Assembly: GCA_024707205.1 (NCBI GenBank)
Contig: JANQAD010000001.1
Span: 1,887,979-1,951,978 of the forward strand
Origin: Demequina sp.
Lineage (GTDB): Bacteria > Actinomycetota > Actinomycetes > Actinomycetales > Demequinaceae
Direction of reading: 5' to 3'
Length of the DNA stretch: 64,000 nt
The notes beneath the pieces were generated by a model, which was not told where the DNA came from, did no database searches, and saw nothing but the letters and a program-made list of their open reading frames with translations. Below are positions 36,799 to 46,226 of this stretch, in pieces (within the stretch, counting starts at the first letter, position 1; each line of letters begins with the position of its first letter). The position numbers and the translations under genes are program-made.

Positions 36799-36828
36799 TT
36801 GAGTCTGAGGGTCCCTTTCCCGTACACT
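36799..36828 (+). promoter_or_regulatory. Promoter for DUF177-rpmF-rnc-mutM
   Basis: -35 TTGAGT (36799-36804), 18-bp spacer and -10 TACACT (36823-36828) fit the main vegetative sigma factor. The predicted start near 36835 leaves a 5' leader of about 60 bases before GTG 36898. Confidence 0.6.
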
Positions 36829-36897
36829 TGATCGCTGGTCCTGCCGTAAGCGTCAAGGGCCAAGGTCCACCCGGACCGGAACGAGCTGGAGGCGTGC

Positions 36898-37455
36898 GTG
36901 CCTAAACACCACCGCCCTGCCGCCTCGCCCTACCTGTTCTCGATGAGGGAACTCGTGCGGCGTCCTGGCGAGCAGCGCACCGCCTCAGGTGAGTTTCCGG
37001 CCCCAGCGGTCCTTGGCACAGATGTGATCGGTGTGCCGGAAGGCGCAGACGTGAAGCTCGAGGTGAGCTTTGAGTCTGTGTCCGAGGGCATTTGGGCTCA
37101 CGGAACCGTCACGGCCGAGGCCGTCGGGGAGTGCAGCCGCTGCCTGGACGAGGTTCGACTCGATGTCGACGCCAACTTCCAGGGGCTGTTCACCTACCCC
37201 GATCGCGCGATCGACGACGAGGAAGAAGAGCCCGAGGACGTCTATGAGTTTGACGGCGACTCGATTCACCTCGAGGAGCTGGTGCGGGACGCGGTGGTGA
37301 CTTCGCTGCCGTTCATCCCGCTGTGTAGTCCGGATTGCCCCGGGTTGTGCGACCAATGCGGCGCGCGGCTCGCGGACGACCCAGGCCACACGCATGAAGT
37401 GATCGATCCACGATGGTCGGCCCTGCAGGGTCTGACCGAAACGAAAGAGAGTTAG
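36898..37455 (+). CDS. DUF177 (YceD-like) protein upstream of rpmF
   Basis: A 185-aa protein; GTG 36898 follows a GGAG. DUF177 proteins almost always precede rpmF, and plant and bacterial members are implicated in 23S rRNA accumulation and ribosome assembly. Seen here: [19 protein letters not shown] with a first CxxC, the acidic loop [16 protein letters not shown], and the C-terminal Cys cluster [13 protein letters not shown], probably a zinc site. rpmF follows 2 bases after the stop. Confidence 0.88.
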   Translation: MPKHHRPAASPYLFSMRELVRRPGEQRTASGEFPAPAVLGTDVIGVPEGADVKLEVSFESVSEGIWAHGTVTAEAVGECSRCLDEVRLDVDANFQGLFTYPDRAIDDEEEEPEDVYEFDGDSIHLEELVRDAVVTSLPFIPLCSPDCPGLCDQCGARLADDPGHTHEVIDPRWSALQGLTETKES

Positions 37456-37457
37456 CC

Positions 37458-37652
37458 GTGGCTGTTCCCAAGCGCAAGATGTCGCGCAGCAACACGCGTG
37501 CGCGTCGCTCGCAGTGGAAGGCGACCGCCGCCGACCTCGTCGCCTGCCCGCAGTGCAAGGCCCTGAGGCTTCCGCACCAGGCGTGCCCCACGTGCGGCGC
37601 CTACAACGGTCGCCAGTACGTCGAGGCGCTGCGCACCGAGCACGAGGCGTAA
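37458..37652 (+). CDS. rpmF: 50S ribosomal protein L32, zinc-binding form
   Basis: A 64-aa protein starting GTG 37458 with [20 protein letters not shown]; the longer open frame reaches into the DUF177 gene and is not needed. [21 protein letters not shown] holds four zinc-ligand Cys (two CxxC). It sits between DUF177 and rnc, the conserved order. Confidence 0.95.
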   Translation: MAVPKRKMSRSNTRARRSQWKATAADLVACPQCKALRLPHQACPTCGAYNGRQYVEALRTEHEA

Positions 37653-37664
37653 GCCCCCGCTTTC

Positions 37665-38375
37665 ATGACCACACCGGGCCAGGCGTCAGCTGATGCCCTT
37701 GTGGAGCGACTCGGAGTCAGCGTCGACCCCGAGTTGCTTATTCTTGCCCTCACGCACCGTTCGTTCGCGTACGAGGCCGGGGGTCTGCCGACCAATGAGC
37801 GCCTAGAGTTCCTTGGCGACTCCGTGCTCGGCATCGTCGTGACCGATTGGCTGTACCGCACCCACCCGGACCTCGCTGAAGGCGACCTCGCCAAGATGCG
37901 GGCCGCGTCCGTGTCGCAGCGTGCGCTCGCCGTGGTGGCGCGCGAACTCCAACTCGGCCCGTGCGTTCTGCTCGGCAAGGGCGAGCGCGCCTCCGGTGGC
38001 GCTGACAAGGACTCGATCCTGTGCGACGCGTTCGAGGCGATCCTCGGCGCCATCTACCTGACCCACGGGATCGAAGTCTCGCGCGACGTGGTGCTGCGCC
38101 TGGTGGGCCCCACCCTCGCCGCCGCCGCGGTCTCCGGCGTCGCCCTCGACTGGAAGACCTCGCTCCAAGAGGCCACCGCGGAGCGCGGCCTGGGTGCGCC
38201 CGTTTATGACGTCGACGGCACCGGCCCCGACCACCAGCGCGAGTTCACCGCCCGCGTCCTCGTTGGCGGCGACGTGATCGGCACCGGCACCGGCAGCGCC
38301 AAGAAGCACGCCGAGCAGGCCGCCGCCGCCGAGGCGTATCGCGCGATCGTCGCGACCGACGCCGCGAATGCCTGA
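37665..38375 (+). CDS. rnc: Ribonuclease III
   Basis: RNase III (236 aa) cuts double-stranded RNA in rRNA and mRNA processing. [13 protein letters not shown] is the catalytic signature (Glu and Asp for Mg2+), and the second acidic pair lies in [13 protein letters not shown]. The C-terminal double-stranded-RNA-binding domain ([16 protein letters not shown] to [19 protein letters not shown]) is complete. It is read in one operon with rpmF and mutM, as in many Actinobacteria. Confidence 0.96.
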   Translation: MTTPGQASADALVERLGVSVDPELLILALTHRSFAYEAGGLPTNERLEFLGDSVLGIVVTDWLYRTHPDLAEGDLAKMRAASVSQRALAVVARELQLGPCVLLGKGERASGGADKDSILCDAFEAILGAIYLTHGIEVSRDVVLRLVGPTLAAAAVSGVALDWKTSLQEATAERGLGAPVYDVDGTGPDHQREFTARVLVGGDVIGTGTGSAKKHAEQAAAAEAYRAIVATDAANA

Positions 38376-38383
38376 CCGCTCCA

Positions 38384-39280
38384 TTGCCTGAACTGCCTGA
38401 GGTCGAATCCGTCCGACGCGGACTCGAGTCCCACATCCTTGGCGCCAGGATCGAGCGCGTCGAGATCCTCCGCGGATCATGCGTTCGCCGCGCCGCCAGC
38501 CCCCAGGCCTTCGTTGATGCCATCACGGGAACGCGCATCGACGCCGTTGTGCGTCGCGGCAAGTTCCTGTGGATGGTTCTCGATGGCGGTGCGCTCGCGC
38601 TCTCGGCGCACCTGGGCATGTCCGGCCAGTTCCGCGTGGCGCCCGTGCCGCCGCCCACTCCTCACCCGCACTGCAGGGCTCGCCTCTCACTCTCACTGCC
38701 CGACGGCCCGCTCACCCTTGACTTCCTGGATCAGCGGACCTTCGGTTACCTCGACGCCGAGCCCTTGGTGCCCACGCCGGACGGGCTCCCGGGTGGCTTG
38801 GGCAGCGCGCTGCCCCTGGTTCCCGCCTCTGTCTCACACATCGGTCGCGACGCGCTGGACCCGGCGCTGCGCCGCGCTGCGGTGCTCGTGCAGTGGCGGC
38901 GGGGAACCAGAGGTATCAAGCAGGTGCTGCTCGACCAGACGCGAGTGAGCGGCATCGGCAATATCTATGCCGACGAGGCGCTGTGGCGAGCGCGCGTGCA
39001 TCCGGCGACCCCAGCGTCGGGCCTGAGCGGCAAGGCAACCGGAGCGCTGCTGGACGCGACGGGCGAGGTCATGGCGGAGGCGCTCGCGGCCGGGGGGACG
39101 AGCTTCGACGCGCTGTACGTCAATGTCAACGGCGAGTCCGGGTATTTCGATCGCTCGCTCAACGCGTACGGACGCGGGGGAGAGCCGTGCCCTCGGTGCG
39201 GCAGGGCCATGGTGCGTGCGGTCATGGGAGGTCGGTCTACGCACTGGTGTCCGCGCTGCCAGCGCGAGCGCTCACGCTAG
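38384..39280 (+). CDS. mutM: Formamidopyrimidine-DNA glycosylase
   Basis: MutM/Fpg (298 aa) removes oxidised purines such as 8-oxoguanine. TTG 38384 directly precedes PELPEVESVRRG, and the mature N-terminal Pro is the nucleophile, so this start is required. Other motifs: HLGMSGQFR, QVLLDQTRVSGIGNIYADEALW and the C-terminal zinc finger CPRCGRAMVRAV...WCPRCQ. It closes the DUF177-rpmF-rnc-mutM operon, with 8 bases from rnc. Confidence 0.96.
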   Translation: MPELPEVESVRRGLESHILGARIERVEILRGSCVRRAASPQAFVDAITGTRIDAVVRRGKFLWMVLDGGALALSAHLGMSGQFRVAPVPPPTPHPHCRARLSLSLPDGPLTLDFLDQRTFGYLDAEPLVPTPDGLPGGLGSALPLVPASVSHIGRDALDPALRRAAVLVQWRRGTRGIKQVLLDQTRVSGIGNIYADEALWRARVHPATPASGLSGKATGALLDATGEVMAEALAAGGTSFDALYVNVNGESGYFDRSLNAYGRGGEPCPRCGRAMVRAVMGGRSTHWCPRCQRERSR

Positions 39281-39289
39281 GCTCGGGGC

Positions 39290-39907
39290 ATGGCCGACAT
39301 CACCGTGATGGTGCTCGATGACCACGAAGTGGTCCGTCGGGGCATCTGCGACATCATCGATCGCGCCGACGGCTTCGCCGTCGTCGCCGAAGCAGCGAAT
39401 GTGGCGCAAGGAGTGCGCAGGGCGGTCGCCGTGCGCCCGCAGGTGATTCTCAGCGACCTCAGGCTTCCCGACGGCACCGGCCTCGACGTCATTGCCCAGG
39501 TGCGGCAGTCGCTCCCTGAGACCCGCGTGGTGGTGCTGACCTCTTACGACGACGACGAGGCTCGCGCGGCGGCTCGCGCTGCCGGAGCGGACGTGTTCCT
39601 CGCCAAGACGGCGGGCTCCGCCGAGGTGCTGCAGGCCGTCAGGGACGCGGCGAGCGGGCGGGAGCACGGGCAGCACATCGCCGTCCACGAGGATGACGCC
39701 ATTGCCCGCCTCACGCCCATGGAGCGCCGCGTGCTCGAGCTCGTGGGCGAGGGGCTCGCGAACAAGGAAATCGCGGATCAACTCGGCATCGCGGAGAAGA
39801 CCGTCAAGAACCACGTGACGAGCGTGCTGGCGAAGATGGGTCTTCAGCGCCGCACCCAGGTGGTGGCGTGGGCCACCGCCAAGAAGGCGCAGTCGTTCAG
39901 GGGCTGA
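39290..39907 (+). CDS. NarL/DevR-like response regulator
   Basis: A 205-aa two-component regulator. The receiver has the DD pair (VLDDHEVV), phospho-acceptor Asp56 in LSDLRLPDG, Thr/Ser in VVLTSYDD and Lys in FLAKTAGS. The C-terminal LuxR-type HTH is LTPMERRVLELVGEGLANKEIADQLG then EKTVKNHVTSVLAKMGL. It looks like DevR/DosR, and the GAF kinase at 40202-41824 is the likely partner, though it is on the opposite strand. Its 3' end overlaps the convergent small membrane protein gene by 11 bases. Confidence 0.88.
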   Translation: MADITVMVLDDHEVVRRGICDIIDRADGFAVVAEAANVAQGVRRAVAVRPQVILSDLRLPDGTGLDVIAQVRQSLPETRVVVLTSYDDDEARAAARAAGADVFLAKTAGSAEVLQAVRDAASGREHGQHIAVHEDDAIARLTPMERRVLELVGEGLANKEIADQLGIAEKTVKNHVTSVLAKMGLQRRTQVVAWATAKKAQSFRG

Positions 39908-40193
39908 CCGCCTGCGCGCGGTGACGGCGCGCATCCATCACGATCGCGACGATCCCCAGCACCAAGAACACGGCATTGAGCGGGTAGAAGAAGCCGGGAG
40001 CCACCGCGAGCCCGATCGCCCCCACCCCCGCGGCCCACAGTGGCCCCGGCAGCAGGCACAGCACCACGCCGGCCGCGCCGACGACGGTGAGTGTGATCAG
40101 GCCAGGGTTAGGGCCCTCCTCTGCCGCGTCCGCCATGAACGCCCACGTGTTGAACACCGCGAGCACCGCGGCGATCCTGAGTGCAGTCTTCAT
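39897..40193 (-). CDS. Small membrane protein co-transcribed with the sensor kinase
   Basis: A 98-aa protein starting ATG 40193 after GGAGAAG. MKTALRIAAVLAVFNTWAFM is a first helix; two or three further hydrophobic stretches follow (ITLTVVGAAGVVLCLLPGPLW, GVGAIGLAVAPGFFYPLNAVFLVLGIVAIVM) before a basic tail. No family recognised. Its ribosome site overlaps the end of the kinase gene (8 bases between), so the two share an mRNA; its 3' end overlaps the response regulator by 11 bases. Confidence 0.7.
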   Translation of the reverse strand: MKTALRIAAVLAVFNTWAFMADAAEEGPNPGLITLTVVGAAGVVLCLLPGPLWAAGVGAIGLAVAPGFFYPLNAVFLVLGIVAIVMDARRHRAQAVSP

Positions 40194-40201
40194 CGCTTCT
40201 C

Positions 40202-41824
40202 CTATCCCTCGACCTCGACGTTCCACTCGGCGCGCGTGCCCGGATGGTCCGCGGCGGGAGCCACCGGATCCAGCGTGAAGGTGCCGTTGCGGCGCAGCGC
40301 GCGGCCCGCGAGATTGGACGTCCCGGAGTGCCGGTTGCGGGCGCCGGCCGGCCCGATCCCATTGTCGGTGACGACCAGGCTGAGACGCCCGTCCGCGACG
40401 GACAGATCGATGTGCACGGCCTTGGCGTCCGCGTGCCGCGCCACGTTCGAAAGCAGCTCGCGGAGGACCGCGACCACGTCGTCGCCAAGGCTGACGTCTC
40501 CCGCCACGGCATCGTCGACGCCGCTCCAGTCGGTGTGGAGCGTTGGGGCGAAGCCGAGCGAGTCGTGCGCCATGATCAGTTCGCGGTTGACACGCTCGCC
40601 GAACGGCTCGCTCGAGCGGTGTCCCGCGAGCGTGCTCATCACGCCGCGCACCTCGTGCTGGGCGCGCTTGACGTGGTCGAGCGTGCGGGAGAGGCGCTCG
40701 GCGGCCTCGGGGGACACGTCCGCGGAGATCGCCTCGATCTGCATCGCCGTGGCAAACAGCTCCTGTGAGACGAAGTCGTGGAGATCGTCCGCGAGCCGCT
40801 CTCGCTCCTCGAGCAGTTGGCTGACATTCTTGGCGTGCGCGAGTTCGGACAGCGTCAGCGCGATCGCCGCCTGATTGGCGAACCGCTGCGCGGTCGCGAG
40901 ATCGTCGGCATCGAAGGGCCGCTGCCCCTGGTCTCGCCACAGCATCAGCAGCCCGACGCTGCGGTCACCTGCGCGCAGAGGCGCGTACAGCGTCGGGCCC
41001 AGTTCTTGGACCGGCATCAGAATGGTGCCCCCAGGCGGGGCCGCGGCGATCGTGCCCTCGCCGGACCGGATGGTGGAGAGTGCGTAGCCATCCTCCGGCA
41101 GGGCGAGGCCGAGCATCTCGGCGGCACGCGGCCCGGACGTGAACTCCATGACCCACGAGTCCCTGAGGCCGGGGAGGACGAGAGCCGCGTGGCCGGCCCC
41201 CGCGAGGCGCTTGGCGGACTCGACGACCACCGCGAGTGCTTCCTCGTCGCCGGGATTGCTGAGCAGCCCGGTGGTGATCTGTTGCGACGCCTCGAGCCAG
41301 CGCTCGCGGCTCACCGCGCGCTCATACAGCTGTGCGTTGTCGATCGCCACGGACCCCGCGGCGGCGAGCGCGAGCACCGCGGCCTGGTCGGCGTCCGTGA
41401 AGCCGGACTCCTTGTCCGCGAGGTAGAGGTAGCCGTACACCTCCCCTCGAACCTTCAGCGCGGTGCCAAGGAAGGCGCCCATGGGAGGGTGTCCTGGGGG
41501 GAAGCCCGCGAACGAAGGGTGCTTGGTCAGCTCATCGATGACGATGACGCCCTCATCTGGGATCCGCGCCAGCGTGGCGACGTGATTTGGTGCGCGGCCA
41601 ATCCTCTCCCACACCCCGTCACGAACGCCCGTGAAGTGGAATTCGATGCTGGTGCCGTTGGAGTCGACGATGTTAATGGCCCCGTAGCGGGCTCCCGTCT
41701 GCTCCGTGGCCGCCGAGATGAAGCGGTCCAGGATGCTTGGCAGGTCGAGCTGCGAGTTCAGCGAGAGGATCGCGTCGAGCAGCGGGCTCCCGGTCAAGGC
41801 GTCATCACGTCCCACGTTGCCCAC
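40202..41824 (-). CDS. GAF-domain sensor histidine kinase (DevS/DosS-like)
   Basis: Soluble-looking kinase of about 540 aa. I chose GTG 41824 because GGAG lies about 10 bases upstream; GTG 41860 would extend it by 12 residues. Two GAF domains (about residues 25-165 and 190-335) precede a HisKA_3 dimerisation segment with ERLADDLHDFVSQELFA (phospho-His) and an HATPase region with LRELLSNVARHADAK (N box) and VVTDNGIGPAG (G1). GAF1 contains GFPPGHPPMGAFLG, matching the FPPxHPPM segment of mycobacterial DosS/DosT, whose His is, as I recall, the heme ligand; oxygen, NO or redox sensing is therefore plausible but unproven. It carries an inverted pair of the AGCGTCGGGC word at 40951 and 40989. Confidence 0.88.
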   Translation of the reverse strand: MGNVGRDDALTGSPLLDAILSLNSQLDLPSILDRFISAATEQTGARYGAINIVDSNGTSIEFHFTGVRDGVWERIGRAPNHVATLARIPDEGVIVIDELTKHPSFAGFPPGHPPMGAFLGTALKVRGEVYGYLYLADKESGFTDADQAAVLALAAAGSVAIDNAQLYERAVSRERWLEASQQITTGLLSNPGDEEALAVVVESAKRLAGAGHAALVLPGLRDSWVMEFTSGPRAAEMLGLALPEDGYALSTIRSGEGTIAAAPPGGTILMPVQELGPTLYAPLRAGDRSVGLLMLWRDQGQRPFDADDLATAQRFANQAAIALTLSELAHAKNVSQLLEERERLADDLHDFVSQELFATAMQIEAISADVSPEAAERLSRTLDHVKRAQHEVRGVMSTLAGHRSSEPFGERVNRELIMAHDSLGFAPTLHTDWSGVDDAVAGDVSLGDDVVAVLRELLSNVARHADAKAVHIDLSVADGRLSLVVTDNGIGPAGARNRHSGTSNLAGRALRRNGTFTLDPVAPAADHPGTRAEWNVEVEG

Positions 41825-41969
41825 GCTACGGCACTCCGACCCGTGTGAAGTTGCTCTCACTGGGGCGTTCGATGCCTGCGATGTCTTACCGGCCAGTTAG
41901 TGTCTGCTACGTGCGCGTGGGGCGAGGGCCCCGCGATTGAGGCGCACCTAACCGAGGGGTTCCATTTCT

Positions 41970-42952
41970 ATGACTATTTCTCATGCCGCCACAACGAAGA
42001 AGACCTGGGCGGTCCGCACCGGAATTGCTGGCATTGCAGCTGCGACGCTCGCCGTCTCCGGTATCGCCATCGCCGCCAATGCGGCGGCCCGGCCTTCGCG
42101 CCGTACGACGAGACTGACTCTCCCAACCCGTACGAAATCACCAACGGCCTCGTGTTCTACAGGGCCGCTGACATGGGCTGGGTTGTCAACGCCCCCATTG
42201 CGGACGTCGAGTCGCTCGCGTACACGGTCGCCGACGGCACGTCCTACGCACCGTCGTTCCAGCTCGTGACCACCGCCGACCGCGATGGCGGCACCGCCAA
42301 GTACGGCCGCCTTGTGTGGGAGCCCTACATGCAGGCCGGCGAGCTGAACCCCAACTCGGGTGAGTACACCGACCTCGAGGATGGCCTCTGGTGGACCAGC
42401 AAGATCGTCTCCGGCGCGGGCAGCCAGTCCGAGCCGCAGCCCCTCGCGTTCTTCGAGAACGGCGGCGGTGCAGGCTGGGACAACGTCAACGTCATCGCGG
42501 TTGATGTCCACCAGGGCACCACTTCCGACGTGACGAGCGTCGTCACCAAGGTGAACTACAACGGAACGGACATTGCCCTGGGCAACGCCGACGCCACGCC
42601 GTTCGCGCAGTCGGACATCGAGGCCGCCACGGCGCCGCTGGTGTCCGCCCTCAACGCGTACAAGGCCAACCACCACCTCAAGGACGGCACGTCCATCGGC
42701 ACGTCGTCCGCGACGCTCAGTGGTACGCCCACGGTCGGCAAGAAGCTGGGCGTCAAGCTCTCTGGCAACATCACCAAGGCGACCGGTGTCAAGTACCAGT
42801 GGTACGTGAGCGGCGTGGCCGTCAAGGGCGCCACCAAGTCCACCTTCACGGTTCCCAAGAGCGCCAAGAAGCACACCGTGACCGTCAGGGTCACGGGCAC
42901 GTACAACTACGTTACGTTCGGCGTTCAGTCCAACGGGGCTGTCGCCAAGTAG
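41970..42952 (+). CDS. Exported protein with C-terminal Ig-like repeat (frameshifted)
   Basis: About 327 aa after correcting one missing G near 42087. ATG 41970 starts MTISHAATTKKTWAVRTGIA, a signal peptide ending IAANAA; with the extra base the mature protein runs GPAFAPYDETDSPNPYEITN. The central 170 residues are of unknown type (GWVVNAPIADVESLAYTVAD, AFFENGGGAGWDNVNVIAVD). The last about 85 residues (GTPTVGKKLGVKLSG, VKYQWYVSGVAVKGATKSTF) form one copy of the Ig-like repeat found three times in the GH9 cellulase. A surface role is inferred. It ends at a strong terminator. Confidence 0.75.
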
Positions 42953-42970
42953 CACGTCTGTATCACGCGA

Positions 42971-42994
42971 TGGGCGGCCCTTCGGGGCCGCCCA
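42971..42994 (+). terminator. Terminator with TTCG tetraloop
   Basis: TGGGCGGCCC (42971-42980) and GGGCCGCCCA (42985-42994) form a perfect 10-bp stem closed by TTCG. It lies between the convergent exported-protein and cydC genes and probably serves both, with only a short T-rich tail. Confidence 0.8.
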
Positions 42995-43008
42995 TTGTCG
43001 TTTCCGGG

Positions 43009-44634
43009 TCAGACCTCGTCGAGGGAGATGACCTGATCGGCGATCGCCATGACGTCATCGTCGTGGGTCACGATGACCACGGCGCGGCCCTGCTCCCGCA
43101 TCCGCGTCACGGCTGCCTCAAATGCCGCAATACCAGCGGTGTCGAGGTGCTCGCCCGGCTCATCGAGCAGCTGCAGCGGCACGTCCGCAAGGAGCGCTCG
43201 CGCCATGAGCAAGCGTCGCCGCTCGCCGCCGGAGACCGTGTGGCCACCCGTGCCCAGCTCGGTGTCGAGACCGTGTGGCAGAGAGCGCACCCAGTCGGCG
43301 AGCCCCACGCGGGCGAGCGCGTCCCACGCGTCGGCCTCCGTCACCCCGCCGCGCGCCACGCGCAGGTTCTCGAGGACCGTCGTGCCGAACAGGTGCGCGT
43401 CCTCAAGTGTGAGCGCGTAGGCGATCCCAGCGTCGGCCGGCGAGAGGTGCACACCGCCAAAGGTGGCGTCGCCCGCTACGGCGGGCAGCGCGCCCGTCGC
43501 GGTGAGCAACAGCGTTGTCTTGCCGACGCCCGATCTGCCGACGATGGCGAGGGCCGCGCCCGGCTCAACGGACGCGGTTACGGGCGGGGTGGGCGTGGCG
43601 CCGGGCCAGCCGACGCTGAGATCCGTCAGCGATAGCGTCGCCTTCGCGCTCGTGGCGGAGGCGACGGCGGTGTCGCGCTCGTCGCTCATCTGCGCCAGGC
43701 GGAGGGCGGCCGCGCTGGAGCGGTGGTACTGCATGATCGCCGCGGGTATCGCGCCAACGGCCTCGAAGGCGGCGAGCGGGGTCAGCACGACGATCGCGGC
43801 CGCCGGCCCGGAGATGTCGCCGTTCTTCGCGGCGGCGACGCCTAGCGCGAGGCAGACCAACAGGCCGAGCCCGCTGAAGAACGTCTGCGAGGCCGCGGCC
43901 AGAGCCGCAGGCCGCGCCGCCGCGTCCGCAGCATGCTCGACCGCACGATTCGCAGACCGGACGGCCTCCATCGCCGCGCCGTCCTCGTCCCACACGCGAT
44001 GCTCCGCGCTCGCCTCGACCGCGCTGAGCGATGCCGCCGCGGCCTCCGCCGCCGCGGTCACGCCGGCGTCGGCCGCGATCCGCGCCTGCCGCGACGTGAG
44101 CAGCGCGGGCACGAACCCAGCCAGCGCGAGCGCACCGGCAAGGGCCAGCCCCGCGAGCGGCAGCTGCCACGTCACGATCGCCGCGGCCAGCGCGGACACC
44201 GTGACGGCGACCCCAACGGGGATAAACGAGCGGACCACGGCATCGCCGACCGCGTCGAGATCGGAGCCGGCGCGCGCGATGATGTCGCCGCGGCGCAGCG
44301 ACAGCACCGTGCGCGCGCTCGCGCCCGCGAGCCGCTCATACGTGCGCTCGCGGAGGGTGACCACGCCGCGCAGCGCGGTGTCGTGGGACAGCAGCCTCTC
44401 GAGGTACCGGAACACGCCGCGCCCGATGCCGAAGAAGCGCACGGCGACCGCCGCGAGCGCGAGGTCCGCGGGGGAGGGCAGCTGCGCTGCACGAGCGACG
44501 AGCCACGCCGCCACCGCAGCAAGACCAACCGCGGAACCGAGAGCGGCCGTGCCGGCCAGCACGGAGCGGGCATAGGCCCAGCGGGTCATGCCGGTGTTGC
44601 GGACGGCGTCCCAGAGCGCGGATCGCGGTGTCAC
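43009..44634 (-). CDS. cydC: Cytochrome bd assembly ABC transporter, CydC subunit
   Basis: A 541-aa fused membrane/ATPase subunit. It has an N-terminal six-helix ABC exporter domain, then Walker A GRSGVGKTTLL, signature VSGGERRRLLMARALL and Walker B LQLLDEPGEHLD. With CydD it exports glutathione or cysteine-type thiols, or moves heme, as needed to assemble cytochrome bd. Its start overlaps the end of cydD by 4 bases. It is last in the cydABDC operon and ends at the 42971 terminator. Confidence 0.93.
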   Translation of the reverse strand: MTPRSALWDAVRNTGMTRWAYARSVLAGTAALGSAVGLAAVAAWLVARAAQLPSPADLALAAVAVRFFGIGRGVFRYLERLLSHDTALRGVVTLRERTYERLAGASARTVLSLRRGDIIARAGSDLDAVGDAVVRSFIPVGVAVTVSALAAAIVTWQLPLAGLALAGALALAGFVPALLTSRQARIAADAGVTAAAEAAAASLSAVEASAEHRVWDEDGAAMEAVRSANRAVEHAADAAARPAALAAASQTFFSGLGLLVCLALGVAAAKNGDISGPAAAIVVLTPLAAFEAVGAIPAAIMQYHRSSAAALRLAQMSDERDTAVASATSAKATLSLTDLSVGWPGATPTPPVTASVEPGAALAIVGRSGVGKTTLLLTATGALPAVAGDATFGGVHLSPADAGIAYALTLEDAHLFGTTVLENLRVARGGVTEADAWDALARVGLADWVRSLPHGLDTELGTGGHTVSGGERRRLLMARALLADVPLQLLDEPGEHLDTAGIAAFEAAVTRMREQGRAVVIVTHDDDVMAIADQVISLDEV

Positions 44635-46220
44635 GCCGGTACCCCCGCTCGCACTTCTACCTGGGACGTTGCCGCCCGCATGAGCTCGCGCTCATGGGTG
44701 GTCACCACCACGGTCCTGCCCGCGGCCGCGGCGGCGATGATCGCGGAGATCACCTCGGCGCGGCCCTCGCGGTCAAGGTGCGCGGTCGGCTCGTCCAGCA
44801 GGAGTACCGGTCGCTCTGATGCGAACGCGCGGTCGAGCGCGATGCGCTGCCGCTGGCCAAGGCTGAGCTCTCGGCCGGCAGGGCCGAGGTCGGGGCGTTG
44901 TGGCACCCACGCGCACTGGCGCGTCCAGGACTCGTCCTCAACAGCGTCGGACGGGGAGCCCAAGGTGACCTCGCCCGCGGACACGACCCCAGCGTCGGGC
45001 GCGACCAAACCAGCAAGCGCAGCCAACGCCGTGGACTTGCCCTCGCCGTTGGGCCCAATGAGCACGGTCACGGTGCCGGGGGCGGCCGTGAACGAGAGCG
45101 CAGCCGGTGCCAGGCGCCCGTCGGCGGCGACCACCCCAAACCCGTGAAGCGACACCGGTGTACCGACAAGAGACGGGGCGGCGCCGGTGCGCGGGCGCTG
45201 GTCCGTGCGCTCGTCGAGGAACTCGAAGGCGGCGTCCGCGGCGGCCATGCCGTCGGCGCTCGCGTGGAAGTGTGTGCCCACGTTGCGCAGCGGCAGGTAT
45301 ACCTCGGGCGCGAGGACAAGCACCGCGAGGGCGGTCTCGATGCCGATGCCGCCTTCAGCGAGGCGGAAGCCCATCGACACCGCCACGAGCGCCACCGAGA
45401 GCGTCGTGAGCAGTTCCAGCACCATCCCGGAGAGGAACGCGACGCGCAGAGACGACATCGTGGCGCGGCGGTGCGCGTCACCAAGCTCGCGCACGCGCGC
45501 GGCCGGCCCGTGCGCCCGGCCCAGGCCGCGCAGAGTGGGGATGCCCGCGATCAGGTCCAGGGTCTGCGACCCGAGCCGCTGCATCGCCACCAACTGCGAG
45601 GCAGACCGCTGCTGCGTGAGGCGGCCGATGAGGATCATGAAGATCGGCACCAGGGGCAGCGTCACGAGCACAATGACGGCCGACGTTGGGTCCAGTCCCA
45701 GCACCACGACCACCATGATCGGCGTCACCGTCACGGCGAGAAACAGCTGGGGCAGGTAGCGCACGAAGTACGGCAGCAGGTTGTCGAGGCCCCTGGTTGC
45801 GAGCGTCGTGACGTCGGCGGCACGGCCCGACGCTGCCCACCGGAGCCCGAGCGTCGCCGCATGCGCCACCACGGCTTCGCGCAGTTCGCTCACCACCCGC
45901 GTGCCGGCCCGGTGGGCCTGCCGCTCCTGGAGCCACATCACCGCGGTGCGCAGCAGCACGAACACGGCGAGCCACGCGATCGCGACGGGAAGCCGCCGCA
46001 CGTCCTCCGGCACCACGTGCCCAAGCCAGCCGAGGCCGTCGGCCGCTGCGTTGTTGGACAGCAGCGGCGAAGGTGACAGCACGGGAGAGAGCGCGCGAGA
46101 GATGACGAGCGCCTGCACCAGGATGAGCAGGGCCGTGCAGACGCCAAGAACCGCCGTCACGGCAACGTAACGGCGGGCCGGGCCGATCCGCGCTACGAGG
46201 CGCGGATCGAGGGGACGCAT
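44631..46220 (-). CDS. cydD: Cytochrome bd assembly ABC transporter, CydD subunit
   Basis: A 529-aa partner of CydC. Six membrane helices (VAVTAVLGVCTALLILVQAL first) precede Walker A GPNGEGKSTAL, signature ELSLGQRQRIALDRAF and Walker B VLLLDEPTAHLD. Walker A has Glu where many ABC proteins have Ala or Ser (GPNGEGKS); this is tolerated. It is separated from cydB by 6 bases. A single gene fusing CydDC occurs in some Actinobacteria; here the two are separate. Confidence 0.93.
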   Translation of the reverse strand: MRPLDPRLVARIGPARRYVAVTAVLGVCTALLILVQALVISRALSPVLSPSPLLSNNAAADGLGWLGHVVPEDVRRLPVAIAWLAVFVLLRTAVMWLQERQAHRAGTRVVSELREAVVAHAATLGLRWAASGRAADVTTLATRGLDNLLPYFVRYLPQLFLAVTVTPIMVVVVLGLDPTSAVIVLVTLPLVPIFMILIGRLTQQRSASQLVAMQRLGSQTLDLIAGIPTLRGLGRAHGPAARVRELGDAHRRATMSSLRVAFLSGMVLELLTTLSVALVAVSMGFRLAEGGIGIETALAVLVLAPEVYLPLRNVGTHFHASADGMAAADAAFEFLDERTDQRPRTGAAPSLVGTPVSLHGFGVVAADGRLAPAALSFTAAPGTVTVLIGPNGEGKSTALAALAGLVAPDAGVVSAGEVTLGSPSDAVEDESWTRQCAWVPQRPDLGPAGRELSLGQRQRIALDRAFASERPVLLLDEPTAHLDREGRAEVISAIIAAAAAGRTVVVTTHERELMRAATSQVEVRAGVPA

Positions 46221-46226
46221 GCGGGC

